This document shows positions 34,340 through 42,902 of a DNA stretch of 64,000 bases, piece after piece; position 1 is the stretch's first letter; each line of letters opens with the position of its first letter. The notes beneath the pieces are model-generated. The model had not been told where the DNA came from. It saw nothing but the letters and a program-made list of their open reading frames with translations, and searched no databases. The stretch is taken from contig CALOEW010000086.1 in assembly GCA_942492445.1 (NCBI GenBank), positions 62,001 through 126,000 of the forward strand. The letters run 5' to 3'. The translations under genes were made by a program, and so were the position numbers. This stretch comes from NORP240 sp942492445. GTDB taxonomy: Bacteria > Pseudomonadota > Gammaproteobacteria > Pseudomonadales > Pseudohongiellaceae.

Positions 34340-36349
34340 TCAGGCCGCCCAGTTCAATTGTTCAGCCCGTCTCGCCGCCAGCGTGGGGATATCCTGCTCG
34401 ATGAATTTCTGGTGCATGATCTGAACGCAGAGCATGTGGTTGATCACCGCATCAATCTGCACCTGTTCGGCGGTACTTGTGTCTTTGGATTCGTGACGCC
34501 GGAACAGAGATCTGACACCGGAGGTGGAAAGCAGCCCGCTGCGTTCTATGGCCTCGTCACTGAGCAACCGTGAGGAGAGATTTTTCATCTGCTGCCACTT
34601 GCCAGGATCTGTGTGGGACGGCGGTGCCATAAAGGCAAATTTTTCCCGTTTGTACAGGACTTCCGGCAGTATGCCTTTCATGGCTTCCCGCAGGACGTAC
34701 TTTTCAATTCGGCCCTTGATGCGCAATTCCGGAGGCAGATTCACTGCCAGTTGTGCCAGGTGATGGTCGAGAAATGCAGGCCTTGCCTCCATGGAATTGG
34801 CCATGTCCACCCGGTCGCCACCCCAGGTCAGTATCTGACCTTCCAGCATGGTTTTACACCAGACGTACTGGGCTTTGTCCAGGGCGTGACGACCTTTCAG
34901 CTGTTCTGTATCCAGGGTTTCTGCGATCGCCTCGCCGGGACGGTAACCCCGCAGGGATTCCCGGAAATCCGGAGCCAGCAGGTCGGGAATCACTTCCCCA
35001 CAGGCCAGCCAGGGCTGCAGACAGGAGGGAGTGAACCCCACCTTGAAGTGCAGGTCCGGATCGTCAACCTGTTCGCGGGCCAGCATCGCACCACTGAACA
35101 GGGCGTTACTTTCGTCCAGCAAGCTGTGCCACTGCTGCTTTTCCTTTTCGTCCAGGCTGTCGAGTCCGTGCAGAAACATGTCGCGACGAAAGGCCGGGTA
35201 ACCCCCGAACAGTTCGTCTGAACCCTCGCCGGTCATGACAACTTTGTATTGGCTGTCATTGACATGTTTGCTCATCAGGTATTTTGCCACTGCCAGCGTA
35301 TTGTAGATGCTGCGCTCGGTATGCCAGATAGTTTCCTCAAAGTGGCCGTATAATTCGTTACCGGACAGCATCATGATGTCCTGATCGGCGCCACAGCTTT
35401 TCGCCATCTGCCTGGCGATGTGGCTTTCGTCATAATCCTTGTTGTCGAAGCCGATGGTAAATGCCTTCACAGGGCCCTGTCTGCAGGCCGATGCCAGCCC
35501 GATGATGGCGCAGGAATCAATACCGCCGGAAAGATAGCTGCCCACCGGTACATCCGCTTCCAGGCGCAACGCAACAGCATCGAGCAGGCTCTCGCGGGTC
35601 TGCTCGATAGCCCTTTCTTCCGTCATCGGCTCGCGGTCCGTTTCCACCGGGAAATTCAGATCCCAGTACTTTTTGTCGGTAATCTGCAGCTGGCCATTGC
35701 GTCTGGTGAAAGTGACAATGTGGCCGGGCTTCACCTGGTAAATGTTCCTGAATGCCGTTGTGCCAGGGACCATAGTCTGCATCAGCTGATGAAACAGACC
35801 CTCTGGAGTGAACTCCCGGCTGACGTCGGGATGGGCGAATAAAACTTTCAGTTCAGAACCGAAAATGACCTTGCCTCCAATCTGGGTCCAGTACAAGGGC
35901 TTGATGCCAAACCGGTCACGCACCAGGTGCAGCGACTGTTTCTCTTTGTCGTACAGGGAGAAGGCAAATTCCCCGCGCAACTGTTCCAGGGTCTTTTCAA
36001 TTCCCAGGCGGGGATACAGGTGCAGGATTATTTCCGAGTCGCTCTTGGTTTGGAAGCGGGCCTGGTCTGCCGTCAGCCGCGCCCGGATACGCTGATAATC
36101 ATAGAATTCACCATTGTGGGCCAACAACAGGTTGCCGTCTCCACTCAGGAACGGCTGTCGACCCCGGCTTTCGTCCAGATCGATGATCGACAGGCGGGCG
36201 TGGCTGAAGCCTACACCGTGATTGTCCAGGGTTTTATACCCGAAGCCATCGGGGCCCCGGTGCTGCTGGATGGCGGCCATGTTGACCAGTAACTGGGGAT
36301 CCGGCGTACTGGCCGGATCGGCATGGATAATGCCGGCTATGCCACACAT
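34340..36349 (-). CDS. asnB: Asparagine synthase (glutamine-hydrolysing), AsnB family
   Basis: Two-domain amidotransferase of 669 residues. The N-terminal class II glutaminase has catalytic Cys2 (MCGIAGI), RGPDG near residue 33 and HNGEFYD near residue 78. The synthetase domain has the PP-loop SYLSGGIDS near residue 263, TGEGSDELFGGY near residue 365 and EARPAFLDHHL near 527. It is about 115 residues longer than E. coli AsnB, resembling the long AsnB/AsnH/AsnO group often found in biosynthetic or polysaccharide clusters. It may make asparagine or amidate another carboxylate. It sits between the carbamoyltransferase homologue (86 bases upstream) and the amidohydrolase (43 bases downstream). 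Confidence 0.9.
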   Translation of the reverse strand: MCGIAGIIHADPASTPDPQLLVNMAAIQQHRGPDGFGYKTLDNHGVGFSHARLSIIDLDESRGRQPFLSGDGNLLLAHNGEFYDYQRIRARLTADQARFQTKSDSEIILHLYPRLGIEKTLEQLRGEFAFSLYDKEKQSLHLVRDRFGIKPLYWTQIGGKVIFGSELKVLFAHPDVSREFTPEGLFHQLMQTMVPGTTAFRNIYQVKPGHIVTFTRRNGQLQITDKKYWDLNFPVETDREPMTEERAIEQTRESLLDAVALRLEADVPVGSYLSGGIDSCAIIGLASACRQGPVKAFTIGFDNKDYDESHIARQMAKSCGADQDIMMLSGNELYGHFEETIWHTERSIYNTLAVAKYLMSKHVNDSQYKVVMTGEGSDELFGGYPAFRRDMFLHGLDSLDEKEKQQWHSLLDESNALFSGAMLAREQVDDPDLHFKVGFTPSCLQPWLACGEVIPDLLAPDFRESLRGYRPGEAIAETLDTEQLKGRHALDKAQYVWCKTMLEGQILTWGGDRVDMANSMEARPAFLDHHLAQLAVNLPPELRIKGRIEKYVLREAMKGILPEVLYKREKFAFMAPPSHTDPGKWQQMKNLSSRLLSDEAIERSGLLSTSGVRSLFRRHESKDTSTAEQVQIDAVINHMLCVQIMHQKFIEQDIPTLAARRAEQLNWAA

Positions 36350-36435
36350 GGGTCAGTAATTTCTCCTTTCAGTCTGATTCGATTAATCGGATTGTCCCTG
36401 TAGAGTCGGACATCCTGGCGGTTCAGCTCAAATGT

Positions 36436-37506
36436 CTAGACGACATCCATCACCCTTTCTGTTCGTTGAACCAGGCAGGTTAGCAGCGCCATACGTAGAA
36501 ATACCGCACCGCGTGCCTGGGCGAAATACCAGTTGTGGTGAGTATCATCCAGGTCGGTGCTCAATTCCTCTCCACGGGCAAGTGGGTGCAGAATAATGGC
36601 GGAATTCTTTAACGGGGTACTGGTATCCAGTTTGAATGAAGTGCCATAGGACTCGTAACTGTCTTTCACCCAGGCAATGGCATTGATGTACACGATATCC
36701 AGATCGGAAACCACGGATTCGAGATTATTGCTTTCACGAACGGTAATTCCCGCGTCCTGGATCTGCTCCGTAAGCCGGGATCCGTAAATGTCAGCGGTGG
36801 TGCCATCATGTATGAGAGTAATGTCGTTGAATACGTCCGGAAACTTGATCATCAGTTTCAACAGGCTTCTGACAGTCCGCATTTTGTCCGGAACGCCGAC
36901 AATTCCCACTTTCAGGTTGTTTGCCGTCGTGCGCCGTCGCTTTGCCAGCGAGGGACGCCATTTGAAAATAGTGTAAATGTCGGACAAAGCCTGGGTAGGA
37001 TGTTCGTCTATGCCGTTCCCGGCATTAATAATGGGAATGCGGAGGCTTTCCATCATCTCGAACGGGGAATCCCTGCTGATGTCCCGCAGCACCACACAAT
37101 CACCGTAATTGTTGAACATCTCACCCACATCGGCCAGGGATTCGCCCTTGGCGATGCCGGTGGTAGCCCGGTCTGTAATCGACATGATGTCACCACCAAG
37201 CCGGTGCCAGGCACTTTCAAAAGAAAGACGGGTTCTGGTGCTGGGTTCGTAGAAAGCACTGATCAGTATCTTTCCCTGCAATGGAGTGCTGAACCGGCTT
37301 GGATTGGCCTCGTACTTGGCAGCCAGACGGAACAGTTGCAACAGTGTCTCTTTTTTAAACTGGTCGGCAGAAATAATGTGTTGATTAGCCAACGGCAACA
37401 GATAATCCACATCCTCGGTTATCTGACGCAGAAGTTCCTTTGGATGTGCATTGCCGTAAGTGTCCGGCTCATTGCGTTTGAAAGTGACGTCTGGCACTCC
37501 TACCAT
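36436..37506 (-). CDS. Aspartate/ornithine carbamoyltransferase family protein, altered amino-acid site
   Basis: ATCase homologue of 356 residues. The carbamoyl-phosphate site is complete: S89-TRTR, K120 of the S80/K84-type loop, R141, H169 in EHPTQ, and R210. The amino-acid site is not. The segment that reads YMTRVQK in E. coli PyrB (R229 and Q231 hold aspartate) reads YINAIAW here (273-279), so both are Ala. HPLPR has become HPLAR (307-311). This makes L-aspartate a doubtful substrate. It is not in a pyrimidine locus. It is coupled to a 45-residue membrane protein (7-base overlap) and followed by asnB and a carbamoyl amidohydrolase. AAGGAAC precedes the ATG. Most annotators would call it pyrB; I would not. 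Confidence 0.85.
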   Translation of the reverse strand: MVGVPDVTFKRNEPDTYGNAHPKELLRQITEDVDYLLPLANQHIISADQFKKETLLQLFRLAAKYEANPSRFSTPLQGKILISAFYEPSTRTRLSFESAWHRLGGDIMSITDRATTGIAKGESLADVGEMFNNYGDCVVLRDISRDSPFEMMESLRIPIINAGNGIDEHPTQALSDIYTIFKWRPSLAKRRRTTANNLKVGIVGVPDKMRTVRSLLKLMIKFPDVFNDITLIHDGTTADIYGSRLTEQIQDAGITVRESNNLESVVSDLDIVYINAIAWVKDSYESYGTSFKLDTSTPLKNSAIILHPLARGEELSTDLDDTHHNWYFAQARGAVFLRMALLTCLVQRTERVMDVV

Positions 37507-37637
37507 AGCTTTCTGTTCCTTCTGTCACGGATTAACAGGATGATCATAATCAGGGGAATAAGGGTGGCGGCTGCCAGGGCAATCAGAATCAGTGCGCTGA
37601 AGATGCCGGGCGATATCAGTAATGTTGCTGTGTCCAT
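37500..37637 (-). CDS. Small one-helix membrane protein, 45 aa
   Basis: A 45-residue protein that starts MDTATLLISPG, continues as one long hydrophobic helix of about 28 residues, and ends in a basic tail (LIRDRRNRKLW). AGGA lies 6 bases upstream of the ATG. It starts 9 bases after the symporter stop and its stop codon overlaps the carbamoyltransferase start by 7 bases, so it fills the junction exactly. Small single-helix proteins next to sodium:solute symporters often act as accessory subunits. It is short and easy to miss in automated annotation. Positive-inside charge predicts the basic end in the cytoplasm. Confidence 0.75.
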   Translation of the reverse strand: MDTATLLISPGIFSALILIALAAATLIPLIMIILLIRDRRNRKLW

Positions 37638-37645
37638 ATGCTGTC

Positions 37646-39064
37646 CTAGTGTTGTGAAATCTCCAGCGATTTGAAATCAAACGTTTCTTTTTTGACAGCC
37701 GAAACAATGACAATGGTCGCCAGGGAAACGGCGCTGGAAACAAGCGCTGCGACGTAAAACCCGATAGTGAAATAGGCCAGCAGGCCAAGGCTGCTGCCCG
37801 CAACCATTCCCAGGCTGGCTCCCAATCCACTGGTGCGGCGGAAGTACAGTCCAAAGACGATCGGCCAGATCGCGCTTGCAACGAATGCGCCGGTAAAATA
37901 CAGCAGGGAGGCCAGAGTGGTGATCCTCGGGAAACAGAGCAGCCAGGTGAAGACGCCGAGGCCGACTATGGCCCATTTGCCGATGATCCTGCATTGTTCA
38001 TCGGAAGCAGAGGGATTAATGTGGCCCCGGTAAATGTCCTGGGTAAGAAGATCGGACGTTGCCGCCAGAAGGGAATCAAGGCTGGATGCCAGTGCCGAGA
38101 AAATGACTACAAAAACCAATACTCCTCCGGTAGCGCCCATGATCTCGCCGGCAACCAGTGGACCAACCATGTCAGCCGCAGGAACAGTCAACCCCATTGC
38201 CGGTGCAGCCAGCGCGATGAAGCCGGCAACTATGGGAATCGGCAGCCACATGAATCCGGCGATCAAGTAGGCTTTACCGCCGATTCCCTCACCAAACGCA
38301 ACAGCCCTGGACCACCAGACATTGGAGTGAAAGATTTCGCCGACTCCGAACAACAGATTGTTGAACAGGAACATGATTGACGCGGGAAAAAGCAGGTTCA
38401 GCAGCATCGGACGACGTTCCATGACCGAGCTGTGAAGAGAGTCGATACCGATGTTGTCGATTACCAGCCAGGCGACGGCGGCCACGCCCAGGACGATAAT
38501 CAGGGTCTGAATGAAATCGGTGGCAATAACGGCTCTCAGGCCGCCCAGCAGTGTGTAACCGACACAGACAACGAGAATAAAGCTCATGCCGACGCGGTAT
38601 TCGATACCACTCAGTGCATTCACCAGAATACCACCGGCCATACCAAGACTGACCAGCCAGCCGAAGGCGTAGCAGAACGAAATGACCAGGAAAATCCGCC
38701 AGGCGGGCTTACCGTACCGCAACCGGATAAAATCGCCCGAGGTGTAGCCCTGGGGCAGCAGCGATTTGATTCGCGTTGCCAGTGGTGCAAACAGCAACAA
38801 CCCTACGGCGCCCAGCGAATAACCGACCATGCCCCACACACCCAGCTGATAGGTGAGTTGTGGAGCGGTCATGGTGGTATTGCTTGTTACCCAGGTTGCC
38901 ATGGCAGTCGCCGTAGCGAGGGCCAGACCCACGTTCCGGCCGGCCAGCATAAAGTCGCTGAGAGTCTTGTTGTTACGACCAAGCCAGTAACCGAAGCCCA
39001 CCCAGGCGATACCGAAGATCACCAGGATGACGAAGGCCAGGCCGGGAGAAAGAACCGGGTTCAT
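37646..39064 (-). CDS. Sodium:solute symporter (SSS family)
   Basis: Sodium-coupled importer of 472 residues with about 13 membrane helices of the LeuT fold. Family landmarks are the GRNNKTLSDFMLAGRNVG stretch after helix 1, the unwound helix with MATWVTSNTTMTAP, and the sodium-site region FSALASSLDSLLAATSDLLTQDIYR near residue 325. The substrate is not readable; SSS members carry proline, pantothenate, urea, sugars and nucleobases. Given the downstream carbamoyltransferase homologue and amidohydrolase, a ureido or carbamoyl compound is a reasonable guess. Its start overlaps the stop of the preceding membrane protein by 4 bases. Confidence 0.92.
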   Translation of the reverse strand: MNPVLSPGLAFVILVIFGIAWVGFGYWLGRNNKTLSDFMLAGRNVGLALATATAMATWVTSNTTMTAPQLTYQLGVWGMVGYSLGAVGLLLFAPLATRIKSLLPQGYTSGDFIRLRYGKPAWRIFLVISFCYAFGWLVSLGMAGGILVNALSGIEYRVGMSFILVVCVGYTLLGGLRAVIATDFIQTLIIVLGVAAVAWLVIDNIGIDSLHSSVMERRPMLLNLLFPASIMFLFNNLLFGVGEIFHSNVWWSRAVAFGEGIGGKAYLIAGFMWLPIPIVAGFIALAAPAMGLTVPAADMVGPLVAGEIMGATGGVLVFVVIFSALASSLDSLLAATSDLLTQDIYRGHINPSASDEQCRIIGKWAIVGLGVFTWLLCFPRITTLASLLYFTGAFVASAIWPIVFGLYFRRTSGLGASLGMVAGSSLGLLAYFTIGFYVAALVSSAVSLATIVIVSAVKKETFDFKSLEISQH

Positions 39065-39496
39065 CCGCTGTTACCTCCGCGCAGACCGCGGCGCCCCAGA
39101 ACCAGAGTCACGACCAGTATGCCGAACAGGATCGCGCCCAGGATAAAGAACAGGCTTGCCCGGGCCAGAGAATGGTGGACTACCTGAATGTGAACCGTGT
39201 TGCTGGTACCGGCTTCATCAACCAGGCGGAAATAGTACTCACCATTGAACAGGCCGCTCTGAGTGAACTGGGAAGCTCCGCTAACCGACCATTCCTCCAC
39301 TTCCCGGGTAAACTCAGAGTTGGATGATTGTTGTAACTTCAGGTTGCTATCAGATTCGTGTGCTTCCCAGCTGAGAACGAAGTAACCCTCTCTGCTGACA
39401 CTCAGATCGCTGTCAAGTTGAGGGGCCGCGCGGACCGGGATGGGCAGGAGCAGGAAGAGAGTGAAACAAATCGAAAGCAGGGGGAAACGACTGCAT
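39061..39496 (-). CDS. Exported single-pass membrane protein, FnIII-like; probable frameshift near its start
   Basis: The body reads as a secreted domain of about 100 residues (LSWEAHESDSNLKLQQS, with YYFRLVDEAG, resembling a fibronectin type III strand pattern) followed by one C-terminal membrane helix and a basic end. In the frame as given there is no ATG; the frame is open to TTG 39579. If one base is removed from the five-base run at 39480-39484, ATG 39496 reads MQSFPLLSICFTLFLLLPIP, an excellent signal peptide. I take this as the true start. It is the first gene of the symporter operon and its stop overlaps the symporter ATG (ATGA). Function unknown; perhaps a periplasmic accessory of the transporter. 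Confidence 0.6.
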
Positions 39497-39579
39497 TTCT
39501 CTGGCAGGTCTGATTCCTCGAGCGAACCCTGTCCGGTAGCTGACAGGTAGTTCGCGTCCGGAGCCTCGCCGGGGCACAA

Positions 39580-40015
39580 AACAATTTACCTAACTAGAAT
39601 TCGACCGCAATCCTAACACATCACTCACATATTCTAAACCGGGTGCTTTTCCGCTACGGTCCAGGGTTCAAAGCCGGCGATGTAACTAATCTGCTTGCTT
39701 GTGTCAGTTTTCTCCAGTTTCTTTCGGCCCCTGCTCAAGTTGAATCCCTGGGCAAGCGCGTTGGTTATGCTCATGGTAACGGGGAACCAGCCCGCTGTTT
39801 TAAAGGTGCCTTATATCTTTCGAAATCACATCGGATTTGCGGCTCCGGTCCAGCGCCATGGCGAATTTTGCCAAGTGCTCAGCATAATGATTACTGCCCC
39901 GTTGTGAAAGCTGCTGAAATTGATAGATTAGGGAATCAGAGGTTCGCTATCCGGCCATTTCACTGCCCGCCACAAGACCGGGAACGTAAGCATCAGGCAG
40001 ATTTACAGAATATCC
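39580..40015. other. Divergent intergenic region with one palindrome copy
   Basis: These 436 bases separate the minus-strand symporter operon from the plus-strand DUF1631 gene. On the minus strand TTGCGG and, 16 bases on, TAAATT near 39590-39617 could form a promoter for the operon; this is weak. No protein-like frame is convincing here. Confidence 0.4.
39929..39949. repeat. TCAGAGG palindrome, best copy
   Basis: TAGGGAA-TCAGAGG-TTCGCTA has 7-base arms that pair at six of seven positions. It is the clearest member of the dispersed family and lies 66 bases upstream of the DUF1631 start. Confidence 0.6.
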
Positions 40016-42343
40016 ATGAATAAAGAACAGGTAATCAATCAGCTCAGACAGCAAACAGTGGACATACTGCAGAGCATGTTGCTGTCTGCGCTGGAGCAAA
40101 CAGCGCTTGAATTGTCCCGGTCCGGCTGCGGTGTTGACGTTGCCAACAGGTTGCAGGCTCAAAGGAACCTGACCTGTGAGCGGTTCGGCCGATACCTCGG
40201 GCACGGCTTTGAAAAGTTTCTGGATAAAAGCGCACGGAAAATAGTCACCGGGGACTATCCGGAATTAAGCCTGGTGGATGATCGTTTCATCAAGGCAGCC
40301 AATGCCATGGAAGGCATGGTCAACTATGCAAGAAACACACACATCGAGCTGCTGATCAATTTCAACACCCGGCTGGGAGAACTGTTGTCCGGCACCACGG
40401 TTGATGAAACCAACAGCCCACTGGACCCGGACAGGATCGCCCAGGCGTTTGTCGATGCAATTGCACCGGTGGAAGTCGACCGCGAATTCACTCTGTCCGT
40501 TTACCGTCAGTTCAATGACGCCGTTCTTCGCCAGCTGCAGGGTCCTTTGCAACGTGCCAATGAAATCTGCATTGCCAACGGGCTGCTGCCGGAGCTGGTA
40601 GTGGATGGACGGAGCCGCGAGGCGATTCTGGGAAGGCGTAGCAGTGCCAGGCCTGTCAGCACTCCATGGGAGCGTGCATTTCCACTATACGGGGTCGACA
40701 CGTCGGAGTTGCCAACGGCACCGACCGCCGAACTTTACAACGTCATCCGGGAACTGCTGCATACCACTCCTGCATCGATGCACTCCGGGCAACAATCCAC
40801 AAGCCGTTCCATGTGCGGCTATGAACCGGAAATTGTGGTGCCGACAAGTATGCTTACCGGTCGGCAGTTCAATGGCAGCCTGTTCAGCGAGTCGGGAATG
40901 CTTCCCTTGCACGCCGGGCATGATATGCAGGTCGCCGGTCGCGATGTCCTGCTTATCACCCGCAAGCATCTTGTGGAACTGCTGGATAAGGTACAGGAAG
41001 GAATAATTACCGAGATCAACAATCGGGGTGAACCGGCAGTCGACCACCGTCAGTTCACCAGATTTCTGGGGAGCGTCCTGCTGGAGTCATCTGAGGCCGG
41101 GACCATCAATGCCATTGATGGTGAGGTTTTCGATACGCTGTTGATCATCAGTTTGCTGTTTGAGTCGTTTCATCGGGACATGTCACTGGTAAAGCCGGTA
41201 CTTGAACTCATTCTCGCTACACAGACTGTGATCATGAAAGTGGCGCTGTACGATGCCGGACTGTTCCACCAGGTGAACCATCCCGCGCGCATGCTACTGA
41301 ACGAGGTGGCCAGTTCCGGAGTGGGTGGGCTGGAGCTGAGCAGTCTCAGGGACGAACCGGTCTACAAAAAACTCGAGGACCTGCTGATCAGGCTGGTGCT
41401 GGAGTATGACGGTCGCAACAGCCTGCTGGACGAACTGCTGGCGGACCTGGTCCGCTTCAAAAAGGACAACAGGAATTCTGTAAAGTGCAGCGTGGTAGAC
41501 AGCGGCTCGGGAGAGTGCCAGAAGCGCATCGAGGAGATCCACCGTTATGTGCACGGCAGGATACAGGATCGAATTCGGGAGCCCCTGTCCCCGGTTGTGG
41601 ATGAACTGGTCAACACGCATTATCATAATTTTCTGGTTTCGGTAGTGCAGCGTGATGGCCAGGGCAGCAACAGCTGGATTCTGGTGGTCAAGATTCTTGA
41701 TCTGTTGCTGTGGACCGTGAATTCCGAGAAGAAAGAGGGAGATTTCCACCGTTTCCAGCGAGTCAACAACCTGCTTCTCTCAAATCTCAGGAAGGCGCTG
41801 TTACTTGCCGGACTCCAGCCAGACTACTGTGACGATCTTCTGAGCCGGCTTCAGGAAGTCCAGCTTGCCAGTTTTCAGAAGCACGGCGATGAGCGGCAGC
41901 AGCAGGCCGGATTTCAATCTGTCGCCGGGGGTCCGTCGGATGATTCCCGATTACCCGCTGCGGGTATTCCGTTCAGTTCGCCAGGCACCGGTGTGAGCGC
42001 GCAATCCGTGTCTGGAACAGACTGCACGGGGCAACGGGCCCAGGTGACTCGGAGCTCTCTTTCCCAGGTTGACAAACTTCCAGTCGGCAGCTGGTTGCGC
42101 TTTACGATGGGTGAGGAACAGGACCTCTACTGTACTCTGGCAGCCAGAGTACAGAGCATGGATAAACTGGTGTTCGTCAACAGCAAAGGTGTCAGTGTGG
42201 TTGAGAAAAGCCGCCTGGGCCTGGCCCTGGAGCTTCAGGAGGGCACAGCGGGAATCGTAAGCGAATGGCCGCTGTTCGAAAGGGGCCTGGAGGCGGTGAT
42301 AGCGCGGCTGCGCGACCGCCGGGGCTTCTCCCTCCGACATTGA
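40016..42343 (+). CDS. DUF1631 family protein, intact copy
   Basis: A soluble, mainly helical protein of 775 residues matching DUF1631. The N-terminal region contains VDETNSPLDPDRI near residue 129. The middle has a LLFESFHRDMSLVKPVLELI helix pair and a QVNHPARMLLNEVA segment typical of the family near residue 420. The C-terminal 90 residues form a PilZ-like strand-rich domain (LPVGSWLRFTMGEEQDLYC onward and LVFVNSKGVSV). Function is unknown; a PilZ-like end hints at cyclic-di-GMP or envelope signalling. A second, frameshifted copy lies at 55967-57992. It is monocistronic and followed by an inverted-repeat element 13 bases after the stop. Confidence 0.85.
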   Translation: MNKEQVINQLRQQTVDILQSMLLSALEQTALELSRSGCGVDVANRLQAQRNLTCERFGRYLGHGFEKFLDKSARKIVTGDYPELSLVDDRFIKAANAMEGMVNYARNTHIELLINFNTRLGELLSGTTVDETNSPLDPDRIAQAFVDAIAPVEVDREFTLSVYRQFNDAVLRQLQGPLQRANEICIANGLLPELVVDGRSREAILGRRSSARPVSTPWERAFPLYGVDTSELPTAPTAELYNVIRELLHTTPASMHSGQQSTSRSMCGYEPEIVVPTSMLTGRQFNGSLFSESGMLPLHAGHDMQVAGRDVLLITRKHLVELLDKVQEGIITEINNRGEPAVDHRQFTRFLGSVLLESSEAGTINAIDGEVFDTLLIISLLFESFHRDMSLVKPVLELILATQTVIMKVALYDAGLFHQVNHPARMLLNEVASSGVGGLELSSLRDEPVYKKLEDLLIRLVLEYDGRNSLLDELLADLVRFKKDNRNSVKCSVVDSGSGECQKRIEEIHRYVHGRIQDRIREPLSPVVDELVNTHYHNFLVSVVQRDGQGSNSWILVVKILDLLLWTVNSEKKEGDFHRFQRVNNLLLSNLRKALLLAGLQPDYCDDLLSRLQEVQLASFQKHGDERQQQAGFQSVAGGPSDDSRLPAAGIPFSSPGTGVSAQSVSGTDCTGQRAQVTRSSLSQVDKLPVGSWLRFTMGEEQDLYCTLAARVQSMDKLVFVNSKGVSVVEKSRLGLALELQEGTAGIVSEWPLFERGLEAVIARLRDRRGFSLRH

Positions 42344-42356
42344 CTTGAGGAAAGGT

Positions 42357-42718
42357 CAATGCTGTCCCACATTTTAAAAAAGTAGCAAGTACTGGATTTG
42401 ACTATCAGATAGTGTGCAGTTTTGTTTCCAGGTTTTTGAGGGGAGTCAGTTATTCGTGGCTTCGAGCGGCGTGGCCGGCAGCGGGTTCCAGTGGCTGCGG
42501 ACCGCGCCCCTCCGGGGTGCCCTCACTCAGAAAAATGCCCTGGAAAACGGTCTTGTCCGGCTGCGCCGCTCGAAGCCACGATCACATGAATACACGAGGA
42601 ACTCACATTCAGTACTTGCTGAACTTTGTCTCGCCAGGAGCCTGGCCACACTGGAGGCATCGGTGCCGTGAAACCCGCCAGTGCTGACCGGTATTTCTGA
42701 AAGTGTGGGACAGCAATG
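42357..42718. repeat. 362-bp nested inverted-repeat element (MITE-like)
   Basis: Three pairs of inverted repeats nest around one centre. Outer: CAATGCTGTCCCACATTTT (42357-42375) with its near-complement at 42700-42718, 17 of 19 matching. Middle: AGCAAGTACT (42384-42393) with AGTACTTGCT (42611-42620), exact. Inner: CGTGGCTTCGAGCGGCG (42455-42471) with its exact complement at 42564-42580. No protein-like frame is inside. It fills the gap between the DUF1631 gene and the TonB receptor gene. It could be a non-autonomous transposon or a long structured RNA. Confidence 0.8.
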
Positions 42719-42902
42719 AGGAAGGGTCGAACAACCGGCAGCAAACGATTAAAGCAGCCAGGCCTGCTACGGCTGTGATTGCAAACACTGTATACTCGCA
42801 TTCTTGATTTTTTCGGTCACCCGACAAACCTGAATCCTTTGGATGCCGGGGCATCCAGTTCCTCTGGAATCCGGTCACGGCGGCCAGGCATGGGAGTGGG
42901 AC

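Noticed and set aside
36436..37506. Ordinary housekeeping pyrB
   Set aside because: Both aspartate-side residues are changed and no pyrimidine gene is adjacent.
39643..40023. 126-residue protein upstream of the DUF1631 gene
   Set aside because: No recognisable features, no ribosome site, and it overlaps a palindrome repeat and the next gene start.
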